The notes under the pieces: model-generated
Databases searched by the model: none
What the model was told of the DNA's origin: nothing
The model's input: only the letters and a program-made list of their open reading frames with translations
Assembly: GCA_011050085.1 (NCBI GenBank)
Contig: DRGL01000053.1
Coordinates: 1-64,000, forward strand
From: Pricia antarctica
Lineage (GTDB): Bacteria > Bacteroidota > Bacteroidia > Flavobacteriales > Flavobacteriaceae
Length of the DNA stretch: 64,000 bases
Reading direction: 5' to 3'
Made by a program: the position numbers and the translations under genes
Shown: positions 1 through 9,957 of the stretch, piece by piece
Layout: the number at the start of each line of letters is the position of its first letter
How positions within the stretch are numbered: the first letter of the stretch is position 1

Positions 1-858
1 GAAATCTTTGCAGACCGGATTGTATCGAACGCAGATGTAGGTATAACATATAATACCTTGATAGGTCGCGAAAAACTTAGCTCAAAATTGCAAAAGAAAC
101 TTAGCAACACCAAGTACTCCTGTACCTCGCTAATGCTTTTTTTAACGGTGGATATGGACCTAAGGAAAGCGGGACTAGATTCAGGAAATATCTGGATGAT
201 GCCCGAATCCGACGGTAATGACCCTTTTGAGAAAATTCTCAATGCCAACATTGAAGATGGTGATGCTTTTGAAGCCATGTTCATCAGTTGTACCACACTT
301 AAGGATCCTTCAAGTTTTGATGGGAAACATCATAGCATCGAGGCAATTACCTTTGTTGATTATACCGCATTCGAAAAATATAAGGGTGAAGATACACAAC
401 GCTCCCAGACATATCTCGATTTTAAAGAACGCCTCACCCAGAAAATGATCAATGGATTAGAAAAAGCCATACCGGGTGTAAAGGAACATATCGTACATAC
501 TGATTTAGGAACGCCTATTACCAATGAATATTACATAAATACCACTGACGGTAATGTATATGGAACCGAAAAAAGCTTGAAAAATATCGGACCCTTTGCC
601 TTTAAGGCCAAAAGTGAAATAGAAAACTTATATCTCTGCGGAGCGAGTATCCTTTCCCATGGCGTTGCAGGGGCATCCCATTCAGGCGTTGATACCGCGG
701 CCCAAATTTTAGGGTGCCATCCCGATGAACTAAAATACCCCATGGAAGACCAAAAATTGAGAATCTTTGAGGCGGAAGATTCCTCCGATTACCCAGATTG
801 GTTACTCAAAAAAATAGAGGTCAAAAGGGCGAGGGGTGTATCCAGAATAATGAAATAA
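1..858 (+). CDS. Phytoene desaturase/retinol reductase-like FAD oxidoreductase, C-terminal part
   Basis: The reading frame is open from base 1, so the N-terminus with its FAD-binding GxGxxG lies outside the window; 285 residues remain. The first residues contain ADRIVSNADV and then TYN, matching the segment of phytoene-desaturase and carotenoid-isomerase-like proteins where a conserved V-S-N-A-D is followed by a threonine-tyrosine. Near the C-terminus, LYLCGASILSHGVAGASHSG fits the second FAD-contact region of the family (usually G-x-x-x-x-P-G-x-G-x-x-G). Such enzymes oxidise, isomerise or saturate carotenoid or retinoid-like polyenes. The substrate cannot be told from this part. The fold family is fairly sure, the reaction is not. 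The next gene on the same strand begins 231 bases on and is unrelated. Confidence 0.75.
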   Translation, partial: EIFADRIVSNADVGITYNTLIGREKLSSKLQKKLSNTKYSCTSLMLFLTVDMDLRKAGLDSGNIWMMPESDGNDPFEKILNANIEDGDAFEAMFISCTTLKDPSSFDGKHHSIEAITFVDYTAFEKYKGEDTQRSQTYLDFKERLTQKMINGLEKAIPGVKEHIVHTDLGTPITNEYYINTTDGNVYGTEKSLKNIGPFAFKAKSEIENLYLCGASILSHGVAGASHSGVDTAAQILGCHPDELKYPMEDQKLRIFEAEDSSDYPDWLLKKIEVKRARGVSRIMK

Positions 859-1089
859 GAAAATAAACCCCAATCTTGTACAATACTGAAGGCCTTAACA
901 CGTTCCAATCGTTGATAGCTTCTAATTAAAGAAAAACGTGTGCATATAGTAATTTCAAATCATTGATAGGTCTTATCAACGGTAACAGCTAAAATTTTCA
1001 CATAAAAAAAGAATGCTATACTTTTACGTCGAACATGATGGTAAAAACCAACTAAGAGCTATTTAGAAATCCCCATAAAACAACAATTA

Positions 1090-1860
1090 ATGAAGACAGT
1101 TTTTATCTCCCTATTCCTACTTATTGGAACCACTTTAACGCTACAAGCACAAAGAAAAAGTGATTTAATAGCAGAAATCGAAAGCCTCAAATCGCAATTG
1201 GATTCCGTAAGTTCAGAAGTTTTGGACGCCCGAAAAAATGAAAGGGTTGCTCAAGCCAGGGCAACTTCTTTTGAGGCTCAGGTTACCAGCCTTCAGCAAT
1301 CGAATAATACACTAATGTCAAACATTTCAAACTTTACTGCGGTTTCTAATAAAAATTCGGATATCGCCAACAGCGCTATCGAAAGTCTTCAGGCAACTGA
1401 AGGTAAATTACGTTCTATCAAAAACGCTATTGCAAGTAATGATTCTACCATAATTGTAGTATTGACCAATGTCAAGCAAACCTTAGGTGAAGAAGCCAAA
1501 ATTGCCGTATCGAACGGAGCTGTAGTGGTTTCTTCCGACCTCACCAGTTTATACGGTAGCGATTCGGGCACCACATTGACTCCAGAAGCGGAGGTTTGGT
1601 CAGAAAAGTTGGCCTCAATATTGAAAGCCAATCCAACTACGGCAATCGATATCGAGGGACTCAGTATGACAGGTGATTTGAACGTACCCGCTCAGCAGGC
1701 CCTCGCCATATCTACCGTATTACAAAGTAAATTTGCCATAGCACCAGAACGCATCAGTACCGTAGGAAAGGACGGGAATCTTAAAGAAGGTGTTCAAGTC
1801 AAGATACATCCCAAATTCAGTGATTTCTATCTGATGGTTCGGGAAGAAATGAAAAATTAA
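1090..1860 (+). CDS. Exported coiled-coil protein with OmpA-like C-terminal region
   Basis: This 256-residue protein starts with a clear signal peptide (lysine, hydrophobic run, then TLQAQ as likely cleavage region). Residues about 24-75 are heptad-like and rich in E, K, L and Q, which predicts a coiled coil. The C-terminal half has a region with OmpA-like character: a stretch ending in AEVWSEKLASILKANP, then an IDIEG strand and an LAISTVLQ helix, as in domains that bind peptidoglycan, though the full set of OmpA signature residues is not visible. It probably acts in the periplasm or on the outer-membrane inner face. No close named relative is recognised. It sits alone, with over 200 bases on each side. 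Confidence 0.6.
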   Translation: MKTVFISLFLLIGTTLTLQAQRKSDLIAEIESLKSQLDSVSSEVLDARKNERVAQARATSFEAQVTSLQQSNNTLMSNISNFTAVSNKNSDIANSAIESLQATEGKLRSIKNAIASNDSTIIVVLTNVKQTLGEEAKIAVSNGAVVVSSDLTSLYGSDSGTTLTPEAEVWSEKLASILKANPTTAIDIEGLSMTGDLNVPAQQALAISTVLQSKFAIAPERISTVGKDGNLKEGVQVKIHPKFSDFYLMVREEMKN

Positions 1861-2437
1861 GTTTGAAAGCGTCTTTCCTTATTTTTAATTATGAGGTTAT
1901 AAATTTTTATCTGCCCTTGTGACTTTTAATAATTAAGACCGGACATCAATATCCAAAAGAAATAAAAATTCGAAATAAAAGAGATTGCTTGAAATTGCTT
2001 GAAATTGAAAATTTTATCCCGAAAAAGTAGAGGATAAACCTTAATTGTTATCAGTGGAGGATTTAGCTTAACATTTGGATTGGATATAAGATCAAACCAG
2101 AAATATGAAATAGGTCCCGTGAAGAGCTTGGTTAAACTATACTACTTATTAAATAAGGTAAATCCGATTTAAATCATCCTTTAACTAAGAAACTAGTATT
2201 ATAATAATATGATATATAATTAATGTTTTAAGGGAATTTGCACAACAACAGAATGCCTGCCACATTAGGTCTTTGACACGATATGATAGGTTAATTTTAG
2301 AACTACAATTCAGAAGATATCATTCCAGAACGACTATTGATAGCATAATAGGAAATAGTACCGCCTACCTCTCGCCTTTAGTATACTTTTTCTAAAAAAG
2401 CTTCGTTTTACATCCAGTAACCAACTCAATAAATATT
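1861..2437. other. Intergenic region, no gene recognised
   Basis: This is 577 bases of AT-rich DNA without a convincing reading frame. The only structure noticed is a short tandem duplication near 1985-2006, where a ten-base unit (ttgcttgaaa) occurs twice. No terminator hairpin was found just after the upstream gene. Confidence 0.5.
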
Positions 2438-2956
2438 ATGTCTGGAGAAGGAATTTTACAACTATTCGGTTTTTTACTGCCCGCAGTGGTAACAGGGGTG
2501 GTTGCTTTTTATTTTTTTAAGCTTCACACTAAAAATGAAGATGGGCGTCGCCGGTTTTTGTTACATAAGGATACACAAAAAAACACCCTCCCGATACGAC
2601 TACAAGCTTACGAGCGCATGGCCTTATTTTTAGAACGGATTTCAATTGCTAGCCTTGTTGTCCGCGTGGCACCAAAGTCTGCAGATAAAAATGCGTACGA
2701 GGCATTATTGATCAAGAGTATTGAAACAGAATTTGATCACAATCTTTCGCAACAGATTTATATGACCGACGCGTGTTGGAATATTATAAAGGCCGCCAAG
2801 AGTGCTACGGTACAAATGATCCGTAAAGCGGCTATGAGCGAACATGATTCTGCAGATAAACTACGCGAAGATATTCTCACCCAAACCATGGATAAAGAAT
2901 CCCCTTCGGCAACTGCTTTGTCTTTCGTAAAAAAGGAAATTGGGGACCTCTGGTAA
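2438..2956 (+). CDS. Small membrane-anchored protein, unknown function
   Basis: This 172-residue protein has one N-terminal membrane segment at about residues 7-27 (FGFLLPAVVTGVVAFYFF), followed by a basic stretch and a soluble, helix-rich region. The pattern of one helix, then a conserved RLQAYERMALFLERI motif and a long helical tail, is familiar from small uncharacterised proteins of Flavobacteriaceae that are usually present once per genome. The function is unknown. The start ATG opens directly onto the membrane segment. It converges with the patatin gene, whose stop lies 27 bases away on the other strand. Confidence 0.6.
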   Translation: MSGEGILQLFGFLLPAVVTGVVAFYFFKLHTKNEDGRRRFLLHKDTQKNTLPIRLQAYERMALFLERISIASLVVRVAPKSADKNAYEALLIKSIETEFDHNLSQQIYMTDACWNIIKAAKSATVQMIRKAAMSEHDSADKLREDILTQTMDKESPSATALSFVKKEIGDLW

Positions 2957-2983
2957 CACTAGCCATTACACTAGGATCACATT

Positions 2984-3895
2984 TTATTCCACTTCAGGTT
3001 TTATCGGATTTAGTTCTGTATTCTTGAACTTGGCAAAATTATAGCCGCTCTCCCACCATGCCGTCATTTTTTCTTTTTCAAAGATTAAGGAATTTGTAGT
3101 GAGTACCGTAGGTGTGTAGTAAAAATTAATTATAGCATTGTTATGGTTTGCCACATACTTACCGATACGGATATTTTGATGTTCGATACGGTCGAGCATA
3201 AATTCGAACATAGAGGTCATCAACGAAAATGGATTCTTTGATGGCAAACGGTTCAAATGGCTAACTTCAGTCTGCAAAACGATGACATCAACATCGGTTG
3301 CCCCACGTTTGATCGCTTCTTCAATAGGTACCATATTCCCAAGGCCACCATCAGCATATTCGCATCCGTTTTTACGCACAAGGCTCATAAATGGCGTATA
3401 ATTGCACGAAATCCAAATCCACTCACAGAATTCCTCATACTCATATTCATTGATGTTTTTATACTCCACCTGATTCAAAGAAAGATTTGAAACGGTTACT
3501 ATGATTTCCATAGCACCTTTCTTTAAAACATCAAATTCTGCACGGGTCAGGGTGTTTTTAATGAGGTTAAGAAGATTAAGGCTCTCTCCGAACGTCTTAC
3601 TTCCACGGTAAAAGTTTTTAAGAACGTTCCAGTGGTCAATACCAATAGTATTTACCCCATGTTTTTTCTGAATGGTAAAGGGACAGTTGCTAAAAATACT
3701 GTCTTGATTTACGGAGGTATAAATTGCCTTGATTTTATCAATTTTCTGTAAGGCCAGATGTGAAATTAAAAGACTTCCGGTAGAGGTTCCTAAAAACAAG
3801 TCATAGGTATGATGCAGTTCTTGCATTAAATATTGGGCGACGCCACCCGCAAAAGCACCTTTGCTACCCCCACCGGAAATGACCAACGCTCTCAT
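2984..3895 (-). CDS. Patatin-like phospholipase
   Basis: This 303-residue protein is a patatin-family lipid acyl hydrolase. All three signature blocks are visible: the oxyanion-hole glycine run GGGSKG at residues 8-13, the nucleophile elbow G-T-S-T-G with Ser38, and the dyad aspartate in ADGGLGN at about residue 182. The family cleaves acyl chains from phospholipids or other lipids with a Ser-Asp dyad. No signal peptide is seen, so it is probably cytoplasmic or loosely membrane-bound. It follows the M1 peptidase gene on the minus strand with only 13 bases between, so the two are probably cotranscribed, although no functional link is known. Confidence 0.85.
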   Translation of the reverse strand: MRALVISGGGSKGAFAGGVAQYLMQELHHTYDLFLGTSTGSLLISHLALQKIDKIKAIYTSVNQDSIFSNCPFTIQKKHGVNTIGIDHWNVLKNFYRGSKTFGESLNLLNLIKNTLTRAEFDVLKKGAMEIIVTVSNLSLNQVEYKNINEYEYEEFCEWIWISCNYTPFMSLVRKNGCEYADGGLGNMVPIEEAIKRGATDVDVIVLQTEVSHLNRLPSKNPFSLMTSMFEFMLDRIEHQNIRIGKYVANHNNAIINFYYTPTVLTTNSLIFEKEKMTAWWESGYNFAKFKNTELNPIKPEVE

Positions 3896-3908
3896 AAGTT
3901 TTGTTTAA

Positions 3909-6044
3909 CTAGTATTCGATACTTTTTAAATAACGCAATTCTTCGTCATTTAGTTCCTTAGAAACGGTTTCAATGCGTTTTTTATAATCCTCATCCGTAA
4001 GTAATTCTTTCAATAGGTCTCTGGCAAACTTCTTGAATTGCCACACAGGATGGTCAGTCGCGCGAATCAAGTTTTTTAGGCTTAGGTCAGTTAGTCCGAA
4101 AGCTTCCTTCAGATAAAAGAAAGCGGATTGGCGAATGGTATAGCTATAGGCGCCATCTGTGTAGCTATCCAGTTCGTCAAAATACATCTTGGTATTCTTT
4201 CCGTTATAATCCGGTGTCAACATGGCCAAGGTCAACCATAGTAGACGAACGTTTTTGCTTGGCAAACCAATGATATCTGCTGTATTGTCCAAATAGTTTT
4301 TTCGATCTTGGGGATAGGTTTCCCAAAGTTTAAAAAGTGCATTCTCGACAGTAACATAGCTCTTGTCCGTCAATAGTGATTCAAAGGCAAGCTTATTGTA
4401 TTTTTTGACATCTGAAGCATTTGAGAGCATTTGTCGAATAGGGACCGTGTCACTAGCAAAAGCCAGTTGTATTATGTCGTCAGGAATAGTTTTTTCATAT
4501 TTTTCAAGGATATGTTTTTTAAGATGGATGGATGGGCTTCCGTTCCAATAATGAACATAATCGACTTTGTAGTGCGTTTTTTTATAATCCCCTTCCATCT
4601 CGAGATTTAATTGTAATGAAGGCGAGTGCCTTTTGAGCGTTTTGATGGCTTCATCATAAGGTAATTCTGTAGCAACCAACCAATCCTCTTTGAAATCGGA
4701 TAGACTGCTGCCGGAAGCCTTTTCCATCTCGCTCAAAAAGTCAGGTACCGTTACCGTTGCAAATCGGTATTTTTTCAAATAAGATTCAATGCCCTTGTGA
4801 AAAGCCGTATCCCCTACCTGTTCCCGAAGCATAAAAAGAGCCCAAGCCCCTTTCTCGTAAAATGTTAGACTACTTGCTTTCGGATTTAGTAGACTTTCCC
4901 CTTTACCTTGTTCGGCCATCTCTAAAAGTTGGTTCAAAGTCCCGTATAGCTTCCAAAAAAAATGGTCTTTACCGAAAAGTTCTTTTTCGGCGAGATATGC
5001 ATAATAGGTCGCAAATCCCTCATGAAGCCAATGGTGGTTTCCATTTTTTTCGGTCACCATATTTCCGAACCATTGGTGTGCCAGTTCATGCGCTCCGACA
5101 TTTATATAATTGGCATCTACAAAAGCGGTGGAATCAATAACATAACCATCCGAAAAGATGGTAGTACCTGTATTTTCCATTCCCGCATACAGGAAGTCGT
5201 GAACTGGTATCTGTTTATAGTTCTGCCAAGGATACGGAATGCCTATTTCACCTTCCAAAAAATCAAAAATCCTTTTGCTGTAGCGGTAAGTAGGCTCAAC
5301 CCTAAGGCTATCTTCCGGATAGTAGTAATTATAAATGGGAATACCGCTTTTAGACACAAGCTCTTGATTATCATAGGTGCCAATTACGAATGCCAAAAGG
5401 TAGCTGCTCATGGGTTGCTGCATATCAAAATGCCAAGTTTTGGTGCCGTCGTTATTAGTTGTATCGGATGTTAATTCTCCATTGGCAATTACTTCATATT
5501 GGGCATCGAATCTAATGTTCAGGTCGAACTCTACCTTTTCTTGCATGTCATCAAAACTGGGAAGCCAGTGGCTGGAATACTTGCCTTGGCCCTGTGTCCA
5601 AACTTGTTTATGATTAGCAACTATTTGCTTAGCGGGAGATTCCTGCGTATTTGTCAATGGAGTTTTTTGTTTGTTTATCCCATCAACGTTCCATCCTAAA
5701 AAGTAAACGGTTTGTTTTGGTGTACAGCTATAGACCAATTTCAGCTTATGCATCTTGCCCTTCTTGAAATTTTTGCTGATGGATATTCTATTGCCCGAAT
5801 TGGAAAATGCCACTTCCCTATCATTCAAGCGCACCAAAGAGAAATCCATATCATGGGCATCCAAAAAAACGGAATCGACATCCTGTAAAACCTTAAATTC
5901 ATACGTGACGGTGCCCTCGATACGTTTTTCGTTGGTGATGGGCTCGATAGCAATGTCTCCACGAACAAAATCTATCTTATCTTGATATTGTGCGGTTGCA
6001 AAAAGACATTTCAGTATGACAAGTAATAAAATCAACGATTTCAT
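3909..6044 (-). CDS. M1 family metallopeptidase (aminopeptidase N-like), exported
   Basis: This 711-residue protein starts with a signal peptide (hydrophobic run ending in ATAQ). The zinc site is intact: HELAHQW at about residues 317-323 with the third ligand glutamate in WLHEGFATYYA, eighteen residues after the second histidine. The exopeptidase motif GMEN occurs upstream in YAGMENTGT. The N-terminal beta-rich region and the C-terminal helical part fit the size of exported Bacteroidetes M1 enzymes. It would remove N-terminal amino acids from peptides in the periplasm. It lies 13 bases upstream of the patatin gene on the same strand, and diverges from recG across about 120 bases. Confidence 0.9.
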   Translation of the reverse strand: MKSLILLLVILKCLFATAQYQDKIDFVRGDIAIEPITNEKRIEGTVTYEFKVLQDVDSVFLDAHDMDFSLVRLNDREVAFSNSGNRISISKNFKKGKMHKLKLVYSCTPKQTVYFLGWNVDGINKQKTPLTNTQESPAKQIVANHKQVWTQGQGKYSSHWLPSFDDMQEKVEFDLNIRFDAQYEVIANGELTSDTTNNDGTKTWHFDMQQPMSSYLLAFVIGTYDNQELVSKSGIPIYNYYYPEDSLRVEPTYRYSKRIFDFLEGEIGIPYPWQNYKQIPVHDFLYAGMENTGTTIFSDGYVIDSTAFVDANYINVGAHELAHQWFGNMVTEKNGNHHWLHEGFATYYAYLAEKELFGKDHFFWKLYGTLNQLLEMAEQGKGESLLNPKASSLTFYEKGAWALFMLREQVGDTAFHKGIESYLKKYRFATVTVPDFLSEMEKASGSSLSDFKEDWLVATELPYDEAIKTLKRHSPSLQLNLEMEGDYKKTHYKVDYVHYWNGSPSIHLKKHILEKYEKTIPDDIIQLAFASDTVPIRQMLSNASDVKKYNKLAFESLLTDKSYVTVENALFKLWETYPQDRKNYLDNTADIIGLPSKNVRLLWLTLAMLTPDYNGKNTKMYFDELDSYTDGAYSYTIRQSAFFYLKEAFGLTDLSLKNLIRATDHPVWQFKKFARDLLKELLTDEDYKKRIETVSKELNDEELRYLKSIEY

Positions 6045-6123
6045 GCTACAAATATAAAAGTGTTTCAGTTGGTAATCACAATTTTATTCCTTTGAACGAA
6101 TGCCTAAATCCGTTAACTTCTTT

Positions 6124-6131
6124 TAGTTTTG
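6124..6131 (+). promoter_or_regulatory. Candidate -7 promoter box of recG
   Basis: The octamer TAGTTTTG matches the Bacteroidetes -7 consensus TAnnTTTG exactly. A TTTG occurs at 6091-6094, but its 29-base distance is longer than the usual 19-21, so the -33 element is uncertain. Transcription from here would start near 6137 and support ATG 6165 as the recG start. Confidence 0.45.
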
Positions 6132-6164
6132 CAGTGTGCCTACCGAACTCCGATTTTTAGCTCG

Positions 6165-8270
6165 ATGAATGCCAATTTACTACAGACCCCAATTGTTTAT
6201 CTTAAGGGCGTAGGCCCGAACCGGGCCGAAACCCTTCAGTCGGAACTGGGTATTCAGACGTTTCAAGACCTGCTCAATCTTTTCCCCTTTCGCTATATTG
6301 ATAAAACCCAATATTATAAAATTGCACAGCTCCAACGTAGCAATGCCGATGTGCAATTACTCGGTAAAGTGATTCACATTAAAACTATAGAACAGAAGAA
6401 GGGGAAACGCCTGGTCGCGACTTTCGTTGACGACACCGGGGAAATGGAACTAGTGTGGTTCAGGGGCCAAAAGTGGATTAGGGAGAATCTCAGGTTGAAC
6501 ACCCCCTACGTCATCTTTGGGAAATGCAATTGGTACAATGGCCAAGTCTCGATGCCCCATCCTGAAATGGAACTGCTGAGCGAACACGAAAAGGGACTTA
6601 AAATCGCAATGCAGCCCGTCTACCCTTCCACCGAAAAACTGTGTAATAAAGGCATTACCAATCGGGTCATCAACAAACTGATGCAACAGCTTTTCATGGA
6701 AACCAAAGGTAAGTTTTCTGAAAGCCTCTCCCCTACGCTTTTAGACGAATTAAAACTGCTATCTAAGAGCGAGGCGATGTTCAACGTTCATTTTCCAAAA
6801 AATCAGGAACTTTTGGCCAAGGCACAATTCCGTTTAAAATTCGAAGAACTTTTTTATGTGCAACTGCAGCTACTTTCCAAAAAAATGCAGCGAAAGCAAA
6901 AAATCAAAGGCTATACCTTCGATCAGGTGGGTGCATTGTTCAACGCCTTTTATACAGAGCACCTACCCTTCGAATTAACGGATGCGCAGAAACGGGTAAT
7001 TAGGGAAATACGGTACGATATGGGCAGTAACGCCCAAATGAACCGTTTGCTTCAGGGGGATGTAGGCTCAGGGAAGACGATTGTGGCCGTAATGACCATG
7101 TTACTTGCGATTGATAACGGCTTTCAAGCCTGTTTAATGGCGCCAACGGAAATTTTGGCAAATCAGCATTATAGCGGAATCCGTGAACTTTTAAAAGAAA
7201 CAGGGGTTACTTGCGCCTTATTGACCGGCTCGGTGAAAAAAAAGGCCCGCCGGCCCATACACGAACAGCTAGAGAATGGTGAACTACAGATTTTAATAGG
7301 TACTCATGCCTTGCTGGAAGACAAGGTACAATACAAGAATTTGGGTTTGGCCATCATAGACGAACAGCACCGCTTCGGAGTGGCACAGCGTTCACGGCTT
7401 TGGCATAAAAATGATTTTCCGCCACACGTTTTGGTAATGACCGCCACGCCTATTCCCCGTACCTTGGCCATGAGCCTTTATGGTGATTTGGATATTTCGG
7501 TAATTGATGAACTTCCGCCAGGCCGTAAACCAATTACGACCGTGCACCGCTATGATTCAAATCGGTTAAAAGTATTCCGCTTCATACGGGACGAAATTAA
7601 AAAAGGACGGCAAATTTACATCGTTTATCCCTTGATTCAGGAATCTGAAGCCATGGACTATAAAGATTTGATGGACGGCTACGAAAGCATCGTTAGGGAT
7701 TTTCCCTTACCCGATTACCAAATTTCCATCGTGCATGGGCAAATGAAGCCTGCGGACAAAGAGTACGAAATGCAACGATTTGTAAAAGGCGAAACCCAGA
7801 TTATGGTCGCCACCACAGTAATTGAAGTGGGAGTCAACGTACCGAATGCCTCCGTCATGATCATTGAAAGTGCAGAGCGTTTTGGATTGTCTCAGTTACA
7901 CCAGCTTCGGGGGCGTGTAGGACGAGGAGCGGAACAGAGCTATAACATTCTAATGACCAGTCACAAACTCTCCGCAGAGGCCAAAACCCGCTTGGAAACC
8001 ATGGTACGCACCAACGATGGCTTTGAAATAGCTGAAGTAGATTTACGCCTCCGCGGGCCGGGCAACCTAATGGGTACGCAACAGAGTGGTGTGCTGAATT
8101 TAAAGATTGCCGATATTGTGAAGGATAACGATATATTGAAAACTGCACGATATTATGCCATTAAATTATTGAACGAAGATCCCGGTTTGGAACATCCTGA
8201 TAATTTGGTCGTAAGGCATGCCTATGGGCAGTTGGTCAAGTATAAAAATATTTGGAATTATATAAGTTGA
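6165..8270 (+). CDS. recG: ATP-dependent DNA helicase RecG
   Basis: RecG remodels stalled replication forks and branch-migrates Holliday junctions. The protein has the N-terminal wedge/OB domain (start LLQTPIVYLKGVGPNRAE) and two helicase domains. Walker A GDVGSGKT is at about residue 298, the DEQH box (IIDEQHRFG) at about 398, the TATPIPRT motif follows, and the C-terminal domain has HQLRGRVGR. ATG 6165 is preferred over the in-frame TTG at 6129 because the family begins close to the NLLQTP motif and because a promoter-like box overlaps the TTG. This gives 701 residues, normal for Bacteroidetes RecG. It is transcribed alone and ends at a hairpin shared with the convergent lipoprotein gene. 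Confidence 0.95.
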   Translation: MNANLLQTPIVYLKGVGPNRAETLQSELGIQTFQDLLNLFPFRYIDKTQYYKIAQLQRSNADVQLLGKVIHIKTIEQKKGKRLVATFVDDTGEMELVWFRGQKWIRENLRLNTPYVIFGKCNWYNGQVSMPHPEMELLSEHEKGLKIAMQPVYPSTEKLCNKGITNRVINKLMQQLFMETKGKFSESLSPTLLDELKLLSKSEAMFNVHFPKNQELLAKAQFRLKFEELFYVQLQLLSKKMQRKQKIKGYTFDQVGALFNAFYTEHLPFELTDAQKRVIREIRYDMGSNAQMNRLLQGDVGSGKTIVAVMTMLLAIDNGFQACLMAPTEILANQHYSGIRELLKETGVTCALLTGSVKKKARRPIHEQLENGELQILIGTHALLEDKVQYKNLGLAIIDEQHRFGVAQRSRLWHKNDFPPHVLVMTATPIPRTLAMSLYGDLDISVIDELPPGRKPITTVHRYDSNRLKVFRFIRDEIKKGRQIYIVYPLIQESEAMDYKDLMDGYESIVRDFPLPDYQISIVHGQMKPADKEYEMQRFVKGETQIMVATTVIEVGVNVPNASVMIIESAERFGLSQLHQLRGRVGRGAEQSYNILMTSHKLSAEAKTRLETMVRTNDGFEIAEVDLRLRGPGNLMGTQQSGVLNLKIADIVKDNDILKTARYYAIKLLNEDPGLEHPDNLVVRHAYGQLVKYKNIWNYIS

Positions 8271-8368
8271 TTTTGCTATATAAGAACATCCTTCGTACCA
8301 ATGAGACGCCAGTTATGGAAAGCTATTCTCGAAGGTTCTGGTTTCGTAACCTTAAAAAGCTCTCAATA

Positions 8369-8395
8369 AAAAGCCCTCAATTTGAAAGGGCTTTT
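8369..8395. terminator. Bidirectional hairpin terminator between recG and a lipoprotein gene
   Basis: A perfect 9-bp stem (AAAAGCCCT at 8369-8377 and AGGGCTTTT at 8387-8395) with a 9-base loop is flanked by A and T runs on both sides, as expected for a terminator serving two convergent genes. Confidence 0.85.
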
Positions 8396-8442
8396 AATTT
8401 ATAAGGTGTATGCGGAACAAGGACTCAATGCAACCAAAATTC

Positions 8443-9570
8443 TCAATTCGATTTTTCGGAAAAAGATTTGAATTCGTCGTCGGCTATGCCGTCTCCATCG
8501 TAATCGCTTTTGTTTATGCGAATTAGGGTCGTGCCGTCAAGCTGGATAAGGCTATCAATAAGAAGAATACCTTCGCCGGCCTCAAAGCTTCTTGTTTCTG
8601 ACTCCCCATTTTCTATACGTACTTGATCATAAAAGATTAAGCTCAATCTTGATTCCGTTTCATTGAAGGCCCAAAAACCTTCGAAGCTTTCCGCAAACTC
8701 ATAATCATCGTTAAAAATGGGTTCGCACTCGAGGGACGAGGCCTCATAATTCAAGTCGTTGCGAATTATTTTATATTCATAAGTAAAAGCTCCGTCTGCA
8801 GTCAACGTAAAACTAATAGATTCGGTGATAATACAGCTGTCGAATTTCAACTCTTGAACTTGGCAAGGAAGGGATAGTTCATTGCAGTCATTCTCTCCGA
8901 CCAAAACTGTTTCTGTCACCCCTTCTTCGGTATGTTCCGTTTTTGTGAAGTCCCATGTACCGACCAAATCGACATTTCCGCCCCAGTTCTCTACCGTGCC
9001 ACATACCTCTTCGGGCGCACTGATGTTACCATTACCATCATAAACGCAAACTAGGTAACAAAACGTGCCTGGTTCAACGGTGCTGTTGAAATCAACATCT
9101 AATATAAATTCGTTGTCATTTTTGGCGGTTTGCGCGGTCGCATTCCCAGAAAAAAATCCGTATGCCTTTTGTAGGTCCACCGCTTTTTTCGACAGGCCGT
9201 TAGCCGAAAGATCGATATCATAATAGCTCTTTGAAACAGCACCGTCTTTATCCTTAAATTGTAAATAGGCACCAATGACATCAGAGTCGGAACTCAACCT
9301 TACTTCGAAACCCTCGTTCAAAAAGGCAGCTTTACCGCTATCGCCGATATCGAGCGATATCATTTCGTTAGGGGTCGGGGGCATTCCCTCTTCTTTGGTG
9401 CCGCCCTTGATTATAACGTTGTCGGATACTGTATCGGCCGCCAAGGGGATGGTTTCCTGATTTACGACCTGTGGCCCTATTTCTTCGGACATAGAAGAAC
9501 TATAGTCTTTTCCGCAGGAAGCTATAATTACTAGTGCCGCCGTAGCGACAATTCTAAAAATAATTTTCAT
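8443..9570 (-). CDS. Hypothetical exported lipoprotein
   Basis: This is a 375-residue lipoprotein: a basic N-terminus, a hydrophobic segment and the lipobox IASC with Cys19. The mature part is acidic and probably beta-rich, with several cysteines (for example FCYLVCVYDG and CNELSLPCQ) that could form disulfides. The segment VGTWDFTKTE near residue 205 is like the start of lipocalin-type domains common in flavobacterial lipoproteins. The C-terminus carries DYDGDGIADDE, an EF-hand-like calcium loop. The function is unknown. It is transcribed alone and converges on recG. Confidence 0.65.
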   Translation of the reverse strand: MKIIFRIVATAALVIIASCGKDYSSSMSEEIGPQVVNQETIPLAADTVSDNVIIKGGTKEEGMPPTPNEMISLDIGDSGKAAFLNEGFEVRLSSDSDVIGAYLQFKDKDGAVSKSYYDIDLSANGLSKKAVDLQKAYGFFSGNATAQTAKNDNEFILDVDFNSTVEPGTFCYLVCVYDGNGNISAPEEVCGTVENWGGNVDLVGTWDFTKTEHTEEGVTETVLVGENDCNELSLPCQVQELKFDSCIITESISFTLTADGAFTYEYKIIRNDLNYEASSLECEPIFNDDYEFAESFEGFWAFNETESRLSLIFYDQVRIENGESETRSFEAGEGILLIDSLIQLDGTTLIRINKSDYDGDGIADDEFKSFSEKSN

Positions 9571-9640
9571 TGTGGGGAAGTTTGATTTTGATGTGCGTAA
9601 ATAACGTGAAATCTGTAGTGATATTGTCTTTCTAGCTATA

Positions 9641-9781
9641 TCGCTCCATGTTCAAGTACACCTTCTGCGACAGTTTCCTGAAAAGGGCGCACTTGTTGTC
9701 GATGCCGAGACACTGGACATTGAAATTGATGAAAATGACTTCGAATTCCATCAGCATAGTCTCGCGCTTTTCAATGGATGA
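9641..9781 (+). pseudogene. Possible C-terminal remnant of a lost gene
   Basis: Within the 387-base gap 9571-9957, one plus-strand frame reads protein-like for about 45 codons. It includes FPEKGALVVDAETLDIEIDE and ends at TGA 9779. It has no good start and stops or loses sense upstream, so it looks like the tail of a deleted gene. The family is not recognised and the call is weak. The rest of the gap holds nothing identifiable. Confidence 0.25.
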
Positions 9782-9957
9782 TAGGTTTTTCTGTACTATT
9801 GCCTTGAGTATTTTTAAATATTATCTCGTAACTTACCTTTATGCTGTGCATATGAAACTGATTTATGGTTGATTTAACTTACAGCTATTCGGCAATCTGT
9901 ACAGCTTGTTTTATTTCAAATCATAATCTACCCCCGGTTAAATTGAACGTTACGCTT

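Noticed and set aside
4862-5474. Plus-strand reading frames opposite the M1 peptidase gene
   Set aside because: They are antisense to a clear metallopeptidase with all zinc ligands and show no family pattern.
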